A DNA stretch of 64,000 nt from Amblyomma americanum (GCF_052857255.1 NC_135507.1:73997330-74061329), one strand, 5' to 3'. Counted from the stretch's first letter, positions 43,769-54,637 are shown. Notes: generated by a model from the letters alone, not told the origin. Made by a program: numbers and translations.

Positions 43769-43870
43769 CTGGGGTTGTACTTATTCCGAAGCCCGCAACT
43801 ACACCACCCCTTTCTTCCGTTCTTCTTTCAATCCCGCCTTTATCCCTTCCCTTACGGCGCGGTTCACTGC
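43769..43870 (+). mobile_element. Inverted SINE piece at the satellite's right end
   Basis: After the last monomer (TTCGACCACCTGGGG) comes ATTCCGAAGCCCGCAACTAC, then CACCCCTTTCTTCCG and CCCTTACGGCGCGGTTCA. This is the same SINE domain in the opposite orientation to 40853-40977. The array is thus capped by inverted SINE ends. Confidence 0.85.
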
Positions 43871-44329
43871 TTCCTTCTGCATTCCCCTGCAAGGTCAATT
43901 GGTGTATCTGTGGCTCGGCACCTGAGGCATTTTGTTAATTACCGGTTGTTCAGCTTTCCGAGAAACGCTCACTGTTCTCAGATTAGCAATTGGTGAACCG
44001 TGACACGCGTTCGTTGTGCTCTTTGCGGGCAGGCTAGAAAAGCACCAAAACGAAAACAAAAAAGCGCATAGGTTAAGCTCTGCATTCTACTAAAACGCGC
44101 CAAATTGAGCGAAAGCAGGCCAGATTTTCATTTATTTCATTTACTAATACCTTCAGGGCCGTTTGGCATTGCAAAAACATTGTTGAGATTGTGATGCAGT
44201 TGAGCGGGGACAGATGCGCCGGATCGACGGGTTCGTGTAACGAAGAGTACAATGGCAAGAAAAAAATTAAAAGGAAATTGCCTGGCGGATTGGTGTAAAA
44301 GTTGGACACGAACTGAGAAAGCGGCCGCG
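43871..44329. other. No gene recognised
   Basis: Unassigned. No coding or repeat structure supported. Confidence 0.4.
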
Positions 44330-44510
44330 TTTAGATGGAGGAGATCCCCAGGTGGCCGAAATTATTCCGAAGCCCTCCACTACGGCACCTCTTTCGTCCT
44401 TTATTCTCTCACTCCCTCCTTTATTCCTGCCCTTACGGCGTGGTTCGGGTGTCCACTGAGATATTCTAGACAGTTACTGTGTTATTTCCTTCACTCAAAA
44501 AAACAAATTT
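44330..44510 (+). mobile_element. SINE with internal deletion
   Basis: GCGGCCGCGTTTAGATGGAG joins directly to GATCCCCAGGTGGCCGAAAT, so the AACGCTAAGG to GTTAAA block of the central domain is deleted. The 3' domain follows to CACTCAAAAAAACAAATTTT. Confidence 0.82.
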
Positions 44511-44589
44511 TCAACTGAGAATGTAGTGCCTGGCCGTTGAACTTATGATTGTAGCTCGTGGCACAGTTGAAAAGCCTTCAGGAAAGAAT

Positions 44590-44786
44590 TGAAAATTGGT
44601 TTTTACGGAAAGGAACTGGCCCAGTAACTGTCTCACTTATCTCGGCGGACACCTGAACCGCGCCGTAAGCGAAGATATAAAGGAGAGAGTGAAAGAAGAA
44701 AAGACAGAGGTGCCGTAGTGGAGGGCTGCGGAATAATTTCGACCACCTGGGGATATTTAAGGTGCACTGACATCGCACAGCACAAA
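44590..44786 (-). mobile_element. SINE, head missing
   Basis: Plus strand: AATTGGTTTTTACGGAAAGG to ACATCGCACAGCAC. It has the 3' and central domains of the (ATT)n family in minus orientation, without the tRNA head. Confidence 0.85.
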
Positions 44787-45411
44787 ATATTCCTGGAATC
44801 TACAGGCAATTGCGCAGCGACCACGAGCTGCCCCACAAGGTTCGCACGCATCTCACACTCGTATTGACATGTTGCGCTAACCCACGATACCGGAAATTGA
44901 CAAAAGCATTTTCAAAGAAAACTTGTTCATGAATAAAGTTGCTTTTTTGTACATCATAACACTGCACTATCAGAATTAATATGTCCGCAGGTCCCTCCTC
45001 TGGACATTCATTGTTTTTTCAATTAATTGTCAAAAAAGGCACCCAATTGTTTTTCAATGACAGACTTAACTAGTCGGAAGCGAGCGCGGTAAATGTTTAA
45101 AAGCAGGACTTTGCTGCGAAGGAAGATTAAATTATTCCTATCAGTATGTACATGCGATCACCGACTGTTATATCATTAGTTTATGTTGGGCGACATTACT
45201 CGCCGTTCTGTGCTTATGTTTTTGCGAGGGATACCAGTCCCTTCCAGGCCCGTGGTCAATAAACTTCTCTTCAATCTATCAATATGTTCATGATATCATT
45301 GCTGTTGACTCACAACTATTGTCAAAAACGCCCTCTATCAATATGTTGATGAGATCGTCGCTGTTGCCTCACAATTATTGTCAAAAATGCACCCCATTAG
45401 TTTGCGTTTGG
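44787..45411. other. No gene; short tandem duplication inside
   Basis: About 62 bp is duplicated in tandem at about 45279-45404: TATCAATATGTT.ATGA, GCTGTTG.CTCACAA and ATTGTCAAAAA occur twice in order. 45080-45180 is faintly like the dispersed AT-rich repeat. No coding signal. Confidence 0.55.
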
Positions 45412-45436
45412 CTTATGGGGGTTTAACGTCCCAAAG
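45412..45436 (-). mobile_element. Ruka 3' end fragment
   Basis: TTATGGGGGTTTAACGTCCC followed by AAAGCGA: only the last 25 bp of Ruka, fused to the (GA)n-flanked LINE 3' end. Confidence 0.65.
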
Positions 45437-45850
45437 CGAGAGAGAGAGAGAAGTACGGAGCGGAATGTGGGTGGGGTCCTCAGTCCAAGACTCCAGTGGC
45501 TTCCGCCGACGCTTTGGCGATGGCGACTAACGCCTCCTGGTCTACTAGGGTGCCGCTGGCCAGCGTCACCTCCCACTGTTTCAGCGCCGCGTTGTGCGGC
45601 TGGTTCAGTTTATCTGAGCATGTCCATGGAATCGGAGTGAATGTGGGAATTTCGCCACACCGAGGACATGTATGTGCGTATTATGTTGGGTGAATGCGGT
45701 GTAGGTGGTGAAGAGGGGAAAGTAAGTGTTTGGATGCGTCTTAGGTGGTAGGAGCCCTCCGGGGAAAGTTTCCTATGTGGCGGGGGGTAGAGACGCCTAT
45801 TTAGGCGGAGGGTCTCTAGGCGGATTTTAACAATTAATGTGGATTAGCTG
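45437..45850 (-). pseudogene. RNase H LINE 3' end
   Basis: On the minus strand, a C-terminal coding end QWEVTLASGTLVDQEALVAI continues to a stop near 45479. It is preceded by a degenerate zinc-knuckle region (CPRCGE..HSDSMDM-like) and a block LRRIQTLTFPLFTTYTAF in another frame. It is the 3' end of the same kind of LINE as at 46.7-49.9 kb and may be its displaced terminus. A GA-rich stretch at 45436-45453 marks the 3' tail. Confidence 0.72.
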
Positions 45851-46369
45851 CTAATCCAGGATATACAAAGCGAAAGATGTCGGCGTTCACTGTATTCATT
45901 GGCGTTGGCGTTGACAATGTACTAGACGGCGATGGCTTTGAGGAAAGGAAGGTCGCATAACTGGCTCCCTGGATATGCGGACGCCTCATTCGCGCTTTGA
46001 TACATGTGGCGGTGGAGAGAGAGATGTGGCCTGAATGCATTAGCGCTGACAGCATTGTGGCTGACACGCGGCACTGCAGCAATAGCTAGGCCGCAGCGTT
46101 CATTTGGTGATCAATCTCTCGCGATCAACCATTAACTGCATGCCACCTCCTGGGCTGGAAGGGAGGGCGCGCTGCCTATCCAGTGGGCGGAAAGCAATCA
46201 AAGCAGGCTTTTGCAGTTGGACACCAACGCCACGTATATTAAAGCGAGATAGAGGTCTCCACTGACCCACGGAGCCGGTTGTGCGCCTTTCCTTTCGTGA
46301 AAATAAATGGCCTTTGCAAAGTTGTCAACGCCAATGAACTCTATGAACGCCGTCGGCTCACTTGGTTTG
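45851..46369. other. No gene recognised
   Basis: Unassigned sequence separating LINE pieces. It may be an insertion within the LINE 3' region. Confidence 0.4.
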
Positions 46370-46490
46370 TTCGGTTTTTGAGGAAAGGAAATGACAAAGT
46401 AACCGTCTCACATATCTCGGTGGATACCCGAACCGCGCAGTAAAAAAAGGGATAAAGGAGGGAGGGAAAGAAGAAAGAGAAAATTGAAAG
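46370..46490 (-). mobile_element. SINE 3'-domain fragment
   Basis: CGGTTTTTGAGGAAAGGAAA, GTCTCACATATCTCGGTGG, CGAACCGCGCAGTAA, GGGATAAAGGAGGGAGGG: a 120-bp fragment of the (ATT)n SINE, minus orientation. Confidence 0.78.
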
Positions 46491-46700
46491 TTGGATTTTG
46501 AGGACAGGCGCGGCGCTGCGCAGTGGCGGAACACCTGTGCCTCGGTGCTACTAGTGGCTTATGCGAAGTAGTGGCTAGGGAGCGAGAGAGAGAGAAATAT
46601 CCGCGGCAAGGCGCACGTTGTGACGTCATGTGCCTCCTCGGAGCACCGCCACGGCGAAATCGCAAGTTCGCGGCCAGTAAAGCTTTCGCTTTAAAATGGG
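46491..46700. repeat. GC-rich insert in LINE, probable dispersed repeat
   Basis: Interrupts the LINE reading frame between the RNase H part and the SINE fragment. It contains a full CRE (TGACGTCA at 46621-46628), a GAGAGAGAGAG run and AAAGCTTTCGCTTTAAA at the inner end. The AGCGAAA.GCTTT motif also occurs near 14320, suggesting a repeated terminus. Confidence 0.45.
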
Positions 46701-48345
46701 TTGAAAGGGGGTAGAGAGTAGAGTCAGTGTGCCCCGCTCGGTTGGTGCAATGTCGAGCTAGGACATCAGCCCTAATATTGCCACCGAGACCTGCGTGTCC
46801 TGGGACCCAGGTGATGACGTGATCATACTGGAGATGGCCGCCCAGTACGCGGAGAGCCGTGCGCCGGACACGTCCACTCGTATAGGCTGTACTGGCGGCT
46901 TGGGAGTCTGTAAAAATGTGAATGCCGTGGTGTTGGGTGTCGCTCATTTCGATGGTGATGGCTATCGCAATGGCTTCTGCGGCCGCCGGATTCTGTGCCG
47001 TGAGGGACGCTCCAAGAAAAGGGGTGTTGGCGTGATTGACAGCAGCGCAAGCCTATCTGTGGGGCTGTGCATAGGAAGCCACATCCACATACATAGCCGA
47101 GGTATGTACGTGTCTTGGCCGTATTGCCTACGGAGGCTGCGTAGACGGGGCTGACGGCGCGGGCCTGTGGCTCGTGGTTCATTTGGCGAGGGATGGGGTC
47201 CATGTAAAGGCGTGAGCGTACAGCATTTGGAAGAACTTCGGTCAGGGCCATGGTCCTGGTGGCTTGTGGGTCACCTATCCTTGAAAGGACGGCCCTACCC
47301 GCCGAGGTGGTGGGGAGACGAGTCTGTTGGGAGTTCAGAACAGCCTCTTGGATTTCCGCAAACGTATTGTGAGTCCCAAGTGCAAGCAGTCTAGTGGTGG
47401 ATGTACAAATGGAAGGCCCAGAGCTGTTTAAAGAGGATACGGATAAGGATATCGATCCTGCTATCGGCGGTGCGATAAATATTGTGATATGGGAGACCAT
47501 ACTGGATTCGACTCATGGCCAAGGCCGTGACGAGGCGGATGGTGTCATCCTCGCGCATGCCCTTGCGATGTCCAGCGATGCGTCGTACCATACGTGCGAT
47601 ATTAAGCACAGACGTGCGTAGAGTGTCAGTGGTGTGGGTGGGCTTGCCGTCATGCTGGACCCAGAGGCCACGCACTCGGATGAGTGATTTTTCTTCTATA
47701 GGCTGGCTGTAAATTTCGAGCATGATTAGGCCGGGGGAACGATAGCGGGGACCACGAATGCGGATGATTTCCGATTTGTCCGGTGCACACTGCATACCGC
47801 TGGTCTGAACAAAATGCTCGATGGTGTTTGTAAGGCTTGCTCTTTGGCGGCGAAGGATCCTTGGGTTGACGGGATGGTGATGTCATCCGCATAGATGGTA
47901 TATCCGATGTCGGAGAGTGTAAAGCGCTTGTGGGCGAGAGGGGCCATGGCTATATTGAATAGTAGTGGTGATAGGACAGCACCATGTGGAGTGCCCTTGT
48001 CAAGTGTTTGGAAGGGAGACAGACAATATAGTAGATCCGATACCTGTCGTGGCGGTGCGGGCAGTGAGGAAGGGGGAGATATATTTGAAGATGCGAGATC
48101 CACAGTGTATCTGATTTAGACCTTCTAGGATTACAGAATGGGAAATGTTGTCGAAGGCGCCCGTAATATGAAGTGCTCACCGCCAGGAGGTATCCCCGTG
48201 AGGACTTCGTGTTTGATAAGAAGAAAGGCGTCTTGTGCAGAGAGACTTGGTCGAAAGCCGAGCATAAAAGGGGAACGAGATTAAGATCGTCAATATAGCT
48301 TTGCAGGCGTGGCTGGATGATTCGCTCGTATAGCTTGCTCAAACA
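46701..48345 (-). pseudogene. RNase H LINE: RT second part and RNase H
   Basis: Minus-strand order: CLSKLYERIIQPRLQSYIDD; after damage, KGTPHGAVLSPLLFNIAM (motif B); IGYTIYADDITI (motif C); MQCAPDKSEIIRIRG; RRIAGHRKGMREDD; SICTSTTRLLALGTHNTF; an RNase H with HIFTDSQAASTAY and ITWVPGHAGLGGN. Three frames alternate, so several indels are present. The first RNase H Asp region (TYLGYVCGCG) is scrambled by frameshift. It belongs to the same broad group as the 18-20 kb and 36.6-39.3 kb LINEs but is a separate family. Confidence 0.88.
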
Positions 48346-48397
48346 GGAGGCAAAACGCTAAGACGCCGTGTGCTGTGCGATGTCAGTGCACGTTAAA
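48346..48397 (+). mobile_element. SINE copy, left part
   Basis: GGAGGCAAAACGCTAAGACG then GCTGTGCGATGTCAGTGCAC and GTTAAAG. It stops where an unrelated 160-bp insert begins, and continues at 48560. Confidence 0.8.
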
Positions 48398-48559
48398 GGG
48401 CAAAGAGTCAGAGTTTATTCAGGCAACGTGTGGTACAGTTGCCTAGGGCGCAGACCAAAAGACAAATGGATGCCTGACAAAGAGTCTGCGCCCTTCTTGC
48501 TCCCAGTCGAGAGCACAAGACATTCAGCATACAAAATAAACTCTAAACGAAGGCGTCTC
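48398..48559. mobile_element. Small insert inside a SINE, MITE-like
   Basis: About 160 bp splits the SINE central domain between GTTAAAG and GGTGGTCG. Inside, GAGTTTATT (48409) is mirrored by AATAAACTC (48535), and GGGCGCAGAC (48448) by GTCTGCGCCC (48483), so it can fold into a long hairpin. Ends and TSD are unclear. Confidence 0.5.
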
Positions 48560-48644
48560 CGGGTGGTCGAAATTATTCCGGAGTCCTCCACTACGGCACC
48601 TCTTTCTTACTTTCTTCTTTCACTCCCTCCTTTATCTCTTCCCT
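48560..48644 (+). mobile_element. SINE copy, right part
   Basis: GGTGGTCGAAATTATTCCGG through the CTCCACTACGGC block to TCCCTCCTTTATCTCTTCCC. It is cut off by the next SINE's (AAT)n tail. Confidence 0.82.
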
Positions 48645-48949
48645 AATAATAATAATAATAATAATTGGTTTTTAGGGAAAGGAAATGGCGCAGTATCTGT
48701 CTCATATATCGTTGGACACCTGAACCGCGCCGTAAGGGAAGGGATAAAGGAGGGAGTGAAAGAAGTAAGGAACAAAGAGGTGCCGTAGTGGAGGGCTCCG
48801 GAAAAAATTTCTATCACCTGGGGATCTTTAACGTGCACGGGCTCCTTAGCGTTTTTCCTACATAAAAACGCAGCCGCCGCGGTCGGGTTCGAACCCGGGA
48901 ACTCCGGATCAGTAGTGGAGCGCCCTAACCACTGAGCCACCGCGGCGGG
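48645..48949 (-). mobile_element. Nearly full (ATT)n SINE nested in a SINE
   Basis: Short (AAT)n tail at 48645-48663. The 3' domain and a central domain with a small deletion (ACATCGCACAGCACACGG lost) follow, then B box GGTTCGAACCCGG and head to GTGGCTCAG. Inserted into the 3' domain of a plus-strand copy, whose remainder follows. Confidence 0.9.
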
Positions 48950-49033
48950 TATTATCCCTTTCCTTACGGCGCGGTTCAGGTGTCCAGCGATATATGAGAC
49001 AGATACTGCGCCATTTCCTTTCCCCAAAAACCA

Positions 49034-49122
<89 letters not shown>
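48950..49122 (+). mobile_element. SINE 3' domain with long (ATT)n tail
   Basis: TATCCCTTTCCTTACGGCGC, GGTGTCCAGCGATATATGAG and CCCCAAAAACCAATT, then (ATT)n at 49035-49120. This is the end of the plus-strand copy begun at 48346. Confidence 0.9.
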
Positions 49123-49905
49123 GCACCTAGGAGGGGAGCGATAGGGGCCTGAGAGCAAAGAGGGAGGGTGGTTTGTTGGTCTTAGAGATTAGCATAACTT
49201 CTGCGTGTTTCCATTGAGGGGGTATTTTGCCTTGTGTCCCCAGTTGATCATTGATGTTTTGGATAAGTGCTTGAATGGAAACATTGGAGAGGTTGCGTAG
49301 CATTGCGTTAGTGATTTTGTCGGTACCTGGGCCACTAGTGCGACTACAAGCGCGTGCAGCTGCGAAGACCTTTTCATAAGTGATTGCGCGTCGAGTTCCG
49401 GGTTGGTGTGGCCGGTATAAGTGGTAGATGAGGTAAGTGGCTGTCGAACGCCGAAATATTTGTAGCGGAGGGTGTCCAGAAGCTCTTGTTCAGTTCCGGT
49501 GAATTGATGGGCTACTGCTTACAAGGTTCTGTTGGTAGACGCCTTTGTTGTTTCATGATGTAGAAGGCTGCGCAGTATGGCCCATATTTTGGAAGTACTC
49601 AGGGTGCCACAGAGGGAGTCGCAAAATTAATGCCGGTTTTGGGTGGAGAGTTGCGTTGCGTAGTCCTGAGCTTGTAAGGTAAGCTGCGCTATGCACTTTT
49701 TGAGGGTGCGGTCATGTCCTCGTCGGTGCCATCTTTTCAGCAAGCCCTGACGGGCCTTGAAGAAGTGGATGAGATGGGGGTCGACTGCGGGGTTGTCAAC
49801 GGTCTGTTGGAGGGTTTGCGTGTGCGATTGATGGGTGCCACCGAGGACCTGGGTCCATGCCGTGATATCAGTAATAGAGCTGGAATGTGGCGCCGCTGCT
49901 CTGTA
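49123..49905 (-). pseudogene. RNase H LINE: linker and first RT blocks
   Basis: The upstream half of the LINE at 46.7-48.3 kb. On the minus strand: SSSITDITAWTQVLGGTHQ, HFFKARQGLLKRWHRRGH, LLDTLRYKYFG, then the RT start KITNAMLRNLSNVSIQALI and GKIPPQWKHAEVMLISKTNK ending at LFALRPLSL. The next expected residues (..SCLSKLYERII) are on the far side of the SINE cluster, so that cluster entered the coding sequence within the R-P-x-S-L-T-S-C motif. In-frame stops are present near 49630 and 49520. Confidence 0.82.
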
Positions 49906-50131
49906 GACTTAATAATAATAATTGGTTTTGGGGGAAAGGAAATGGCGCAGTATCTGTCTCATATATCGTTGGACACCTGAACCGCGCCGTATGGGAAGGG
50001 ATAAGGGAGGGAGTGAAAGAAGAAAAGAAGAAATAGGTGCCGTAGTGGAGGGCTCCGGAATAATTTCGACCACCTGGGGATCTTTAGCGTGCACTGACAT
50101 CGCACCGCACACGGGCGCCTTAGCGTTTTTC
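49906..50131 (-). mobile_element. SINE, head missing
   Basis: Short tail AATAATAAT at 49911-49919, 3' domain and central domain to GCGCCTTAGCGTTTTTCC. The tRNA head is replaced by unrelated sequence after 50131. Confidence 0.88.
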
Positions 50132-50219
50132 CCAATTGGTGATCTTGATACCAAGCGGCATCCGGTGCTCTGGGGACAGTATGCTGATTGAGAGTACGCT
50201 GACTCAGTATGCTGATCGA

Positions 50220-50440
50220 AAGTTTACTCCCAAAGCGACTCAGGCTATGAGGGACGCAGTAGTAGAGGGCGCCGCAAATTTCGACCAATTGGGGTTCTTT
50301 AACGTGCACTAACATCGCACAGTACACGGGTCTCTAGAATTTAGCCTCCATCGAAATTTGACAGCCGCGGCAGGGATCGAGCCCGCGTCTTTCGGGTCAG
50401 CAGCCGAGCGCAATAGCCAATGAGCCACCGCGGCGGCTGA
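50220..50440 (-). mobile_element. Ruka-type SINE, 3' end trimmed
   Basis: Plus strand: CCCAAAGCGACTCAGGCTAT, GGGTTCTTTAACGTGCACTA, GTCTCTAGAATTTAGCCTCC, GGGATCGAGCCCGCGTCTTT, GAGCCACCGCGGCGGC. The head is complete. The final CATAAACCAAACC is missing. Confidence 0.9.
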
Positions 50441-50449
50441 AACTACTTA

Positions 50450-50580
50450 CTGTGAGAGCAGGACAAACTTTAAAAGCAAGATTTTGATACGCATCAGAAG
50501 GCTGGATCATTCGCATCAATATATTCATAACAGTACCTTGCATTATTTCACAGTTGACTCACAATTAAAAGTGGCGCTGC
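50450..50580 (+). repeat. Dispersed AT-rich repeat, copy 3 (partial)
   Basis: ACTTTAAAAGCAAGATTTTG, ACGCATCAGAAGG, CATCAATAT and AACAGTACCTTGCA follow the word order of 7750-7830 and 28225-28290. It is closer to copy 1 in the ACGCATC block. Confidence 0.6.
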
Positions 50581-52360
50581 AAGAAAGCTGGTGAATACCG
50601 AGAGGGTGCGACAAAAGCCAGCAGAGAGCATTTTAAAGACGTTGACAACCAGCAACGCGAACTGACCACAAATCACTGCTATGAAAACGGAAGAAAATCA
50701 TTAAGTCCGAATGCTGCTTTATCCATCCGAGAACTGAGTGGATCCCAGGTATCGCAGTGACGTCGGGGAGTATAGAGGGTGTCTGCGCAAAGCTGATAAC
50801 GCCAAATGTTCCGAACCAGAAAGACAATAAACTTATACGTTATTTAACGACATATTCCTTGCAGAGCTACCAGGCACGCATTTTTGACAGAACAGCTGCA
50901 AGTACTGGGATGAACCCATTTGCTTCTTTACAAGGGGCAATTTCCAGCAATTCCGGCAATTTGCTGATTCGCTCGCTGTACTCTCTTCCTCAACGTTTTT
51001 GCACTTTCCCTCAAAAAGGGTACTGGAGTCGACCTCTGTCGCATTCATGTAAACGCGGCTTGAGTCGCCATCTAGCGCGGGGAAGCCATCGCGCCATAGC
51101 CACCTCGCCTCCGCCGCATGGGCCTCAGTAGCAGCCAAAGAACCAAAGGCAAAAAAGAACAAAGAAAAGAGTTGAACGCACAATGCCTAAGCGGCGTGAC
51201 CGCTTGTTGCCTCAGATAGCCACTTCGGTATATAGGAAAAGACGGCGGCACTCTGAGGGGAAAAGAACAGGGTGCAGCGGCTCCCGTGTCGTGCGGGGGG
51301 GACTCACTCCATCACCATTGTCGGGGGGTGGGGGTGGGGGGGACGGCGGCTGCTATTATAAGTGCCAGCTAGCCGCCTCTGCGGTGGCAGAGCGCTAAAC
51401 GGTGCTCACCCCGTTTGATCTTTTCTGGAGGGCAGAAAAGAGCGTAAAGGGAAACTCACCTGCCGCGTCTTCTCCTGGGCTTACCCGTCCGCTTTCATTC
51501 GGAGCGGCTCTCTTACCCCAGTATCATTTCCTCTCTTCTGCCAGACAGGAGCCACTCTCTACTCAAATCTTTCCCTCTCCTGTGGAAGGAGATCCTTGTG
51601 TTCTCACTTTCTGTTCGCACCTCAGCGATCGCATTTTAATTCTTGGCAGTCTTGTTTGTTTGTTTGTTTTGCTCGTTCGCAAAAGCATCACCCCGAGCGA
51701 GAATTCCCACTCCTCGTCCAGCGGGCCGTCGGCTCCGGTTCCTGTCCGTGCTCGAGATTTCCTTTCTTTTTTTCTTCTCTTCTTTTTCTCGCGTCCTCAT
51801 TCGAGCCTCCTTTCATTCACAGTCTGCCGCTTATTGTCCGTTTTTCGTGCGCATTTACGCCTTTTATTTTCTTTCTGTTTCACGCAGTTTCGCTTTCACG
51901 TTCTTCTCGAGCTTTCGCGCTGTTTATTTTTATTTTTTTTTTGCTCTATAAGCCCGGCTACAATCTCACTTGCTTTTCTTCCTGTGCGCACATATACTTT
52001 CGTTCACACTTCTACTTTCATTACCCTCTGTTCGTTATTTTCCCCCGCCTACGACCCCATTTTTCTTTGCCGTGCTTCTTTCTGAAAGTTGTATTGCGAG
52101 CCGTTACTGCAGCGAACGCGTTAACCGAGAACATTGTTGCCCAGGCTTTCACCCTCTTTCGGGTCAGCTTTTATCCGTCGCCAGTTTGGAGTGTCTCGAA
52201 AGGGCTTCCCGGTTTGCGGGTGAAGAAATCGGTCGCCCCGATCGTAGAGACCGGGCTCAAAGGCTTGTGTAGGATTGAAAACAAAAAAATACAAAAGAAA
52301 TGCAGAAAGAGAGCCAGAGTTTAAAGTTTAGTTTTGTGGAGTAAAGCGCCTCGACGCACC
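50581..52360. other. No gene recognised; strongly pyrimidine-rich tract
   Basis: 51700-52090 is T/C-rich, which opens frames of more than 200 codons on the plus strand without any real protein signal (phenylalanine/serine runs). A 71-codon frame starts with a true ATG at 51183 (MPKRRDRLLPQIATSVY), in a region with G runs. I do not recognise it. The G-rich run at 51320-51345 could form quadruplexes. Confidence 0.4.
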
Positions 52361-52395
52361 GGTATATAAGCGGTCCGTGAGTAGTGAAAGGGGGG
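52361..52395 (+). promoter_or_regulatory. Possible TATA-type promoter
   Basis: A TATATAAG box at 52363-52370 in GC-rich surroundings (CACCGGTATATAAGCGG), with a plausible start region about 25-30 bp downstream near 52393. The first ATG (52422) opens only about 29 codons. The longer frame from 52424 begins with GTG and is not convincing for a nuclear gene. Confidence 0.3.
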
Positions 52396-52975
52396 GAGGG
52401 GGTTAGAGAGTCGGAAAAAGAATGTGCCACCGGGCACGACTTTGGCGATTACGCGCAGCCTCCGTCTCTGCTCAGAGGCGGCATTGCGCGCGCTATTCAG
52501 AGCGCGATGCATGAAGCGAGCAGTACGTAGTTCAAGCAGCCGTGAAACGACGTGGAATGAGGAAGCGGCTGCCGAGGAAGAAAGGAACAACCGCGCAGTC
52601 GTCGTTGTGATAGAAGAAAGACCGAAAGTGAGAGCTGTGCGTGCAAAGAGGGCCACAAAGGAGAAACGCGCGGGGTATTGTGGGAAGGGGGAAAGAGGAT
52701 TTCAGAATGTTTTCTGCGAGGCAGTCGAAGCAGACCCCTCGGTCGAGATGTGCATCCAGTACGTGGAATCAGACCGTTTTAATGGAAAGCCTCGTTCCGC
52801 TATTTTTTTTTTTTCGAGCCGAGTAGTGCGATTGTCTCCTTCGCATGTGCACCAGAGTAGCGTGAGAGTTCCTTTTATACTTTTATCACCTTATGGTTGG
52901 CATGATATCTCATATATTAGAGACTGATACCTGTCCGTTAGTTGATTTCTAACAGTTTATATTTGTTGGAGTAGT

Positions 52976-53372
<397 letters not shown>

Positions 53373-53439
53373 TTACGCTTCCGTCTACATAAGGTCTGGT
53401 TGTGCAGCTATGTCTCAAGTAACCTGCCCTTGAGGAAAA

Positions 53440-53610
53440 TGAAAATTTGTTTTGGTTTGAGGAAAGGCGCAGTTACTGTCTCACTTTTTATGTGGACACC
53501 TTAACCGTGCCATGAAGACCGGAATGGAGGAGGGAGTGGAAGAAAAAAACAGAGAAAGAGGTGCCGTGGAGGGCTCCGCAATAATTTCGACCAGCAGGTC
53601 GAAATTTCGA
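53440..53610 (-). mobile_element. Diverged SINE 3' fragment
   Basis: TTTGGTTTGAGGAAAGGCGC, GTTACTGTCTCAC, GTGGACACCTTAACCGTGCC, GAGGGCTCCGCAATAATTTC. It then ends in a short hairpin: ATTTCGACCAGCAGGTCGAAAT at 53582-53603. Confidence 0.75.
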
Positions 53611-53799
53611 GACCACAGTTGCTTTGCACGAGTACTGTCAGTTGACTACGCATCGGAAACGATGAAGTCATCATAGAACTTCGTACTCCTTAATATTTAT
53701 AATTTTTGTCTTTGGTATGATACGCGGTTATTAAGGCGTTTCCAGTTTACTGAATTAATCAGTTGTTGTTTAGACTGCCTGAGAACTTGAACTAAAGGG
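53611..53799. other. No gene recognised
   Basis: Short unassigned stretch before the RTE fragment. Confidence 0.4.
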
Positions 53800-54158
53800 G
53801 TGCGGAGAACCAATGCGCAGCGAGTTATAGAAATAAAAATGATAGGTGCAGCATTAATATACAGGAAGAGGGCAGAGTGGGTCAGGAATCAAACACCGGA
53901 TAATGACGTCGTAGTCAAAATTAAGAGCTAGGAAGAAATGGGCTTGGGCAGGACATGTAAGGCGAAGGCAAGATAACCGCTGGTCCTCAAGGGTAACGGA
54001 GTGGATTCCAAGGGAAGGGAAGCGTAGCAGGGGGCGGCAGAAGGTTAGGTGGGCGGATGAGATTAAGAAGTTTGCAGGGATATGGTGGCCGCAGCTGGCA
54101 CAGGGTTATTTGGAGAGATATGGAAGGCCTTTGTCCTGCAGTGGGCGTATTCAGGATG

Positions 54159-54192
<34 letters not shown>

Positions 54193-54196
54193 AATT
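53800..54196 (+). pseudogene. RTE-like LINE 3' fragment with (GAT)n tail
   Basis: Same 3' part as inside the mariner at 12120-12490: ATGATAGGTGCAGCATTAAT, GAGGGCAGAGTGGGT, AAGAAATGGGCTTGGGCAGG, AGATAACCGCTGGTCCTCAA, GTGGATTCCAAGGGAAGG, GTCCTGCAGTGGGCG, then GATGATGATGATGATG. It codes for the last RT-linked residues (KKWAWAGHVRRRQDNRWS-like) with frameshifts, and it is severely 5'-truncated. Confidence 0.88.
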
Positions 54197-54637
54197 ACTG
54201 AATTCTCCCTTTGTGTCTATGTTTAATATCTGTATGTTTCTGGGAACGTTGACATTTCTTATTAATGGTGCAGCTATATCTTTATGTGGATAAATGAAAT
54301 CTCGATGTCTAAGGATGCGATTAATAATTTGTTATTCTCTAAATGTTATTGTATGTTCTGCTTTAAATAAGTTAGGGCCATCGCTGGTGAGGCTTTGTGT
54401 TTAAGACCAAATCGGTTTGCTGGAAGAGAGTTATTCGCTGAAGGCGGCGTCGGCAGCTCCCTTCGAGGCAGTGAGCGCGCGCGCTATGTTCGTTCAAAGC
54501 TCGTGTGACAGTGTTACAATACGCTAACGCAAGAGCTCAATCATGTAACCTTTCTTAATATTTCGCCTGCTTATTATAAATGCTGAAAAAAACAAGACCT
54601 TGTACGAGATCCACTCCTGCAAAAACTTGGGTGCCCT
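54197..54637. other. No gene recognised
   Basis: Unassigned sequence with no coding signal, lying between the RTE tail and the Ruka insertion. Confidence 0.4.

Noticed and set aside
51402..52324. Two long plus-strand frames (227 and 242 codons), rich in F, S and L, possibly membrane proteins
   Set aside because: The DNA is T/C-rich in all frames, which opens frames and mimics hydrophobic segments. The frames overlap each other and have no motif, and the context lacks splice or start signals I can support.
52424..52927. 167-codon frame downstream of a TATA box as a host gene
   Set aside because: It begins with GTG, not ATG, has no recognisable domain and runs into low-complexity sequence. 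Only the TATA box itself was kept, at low confidence.
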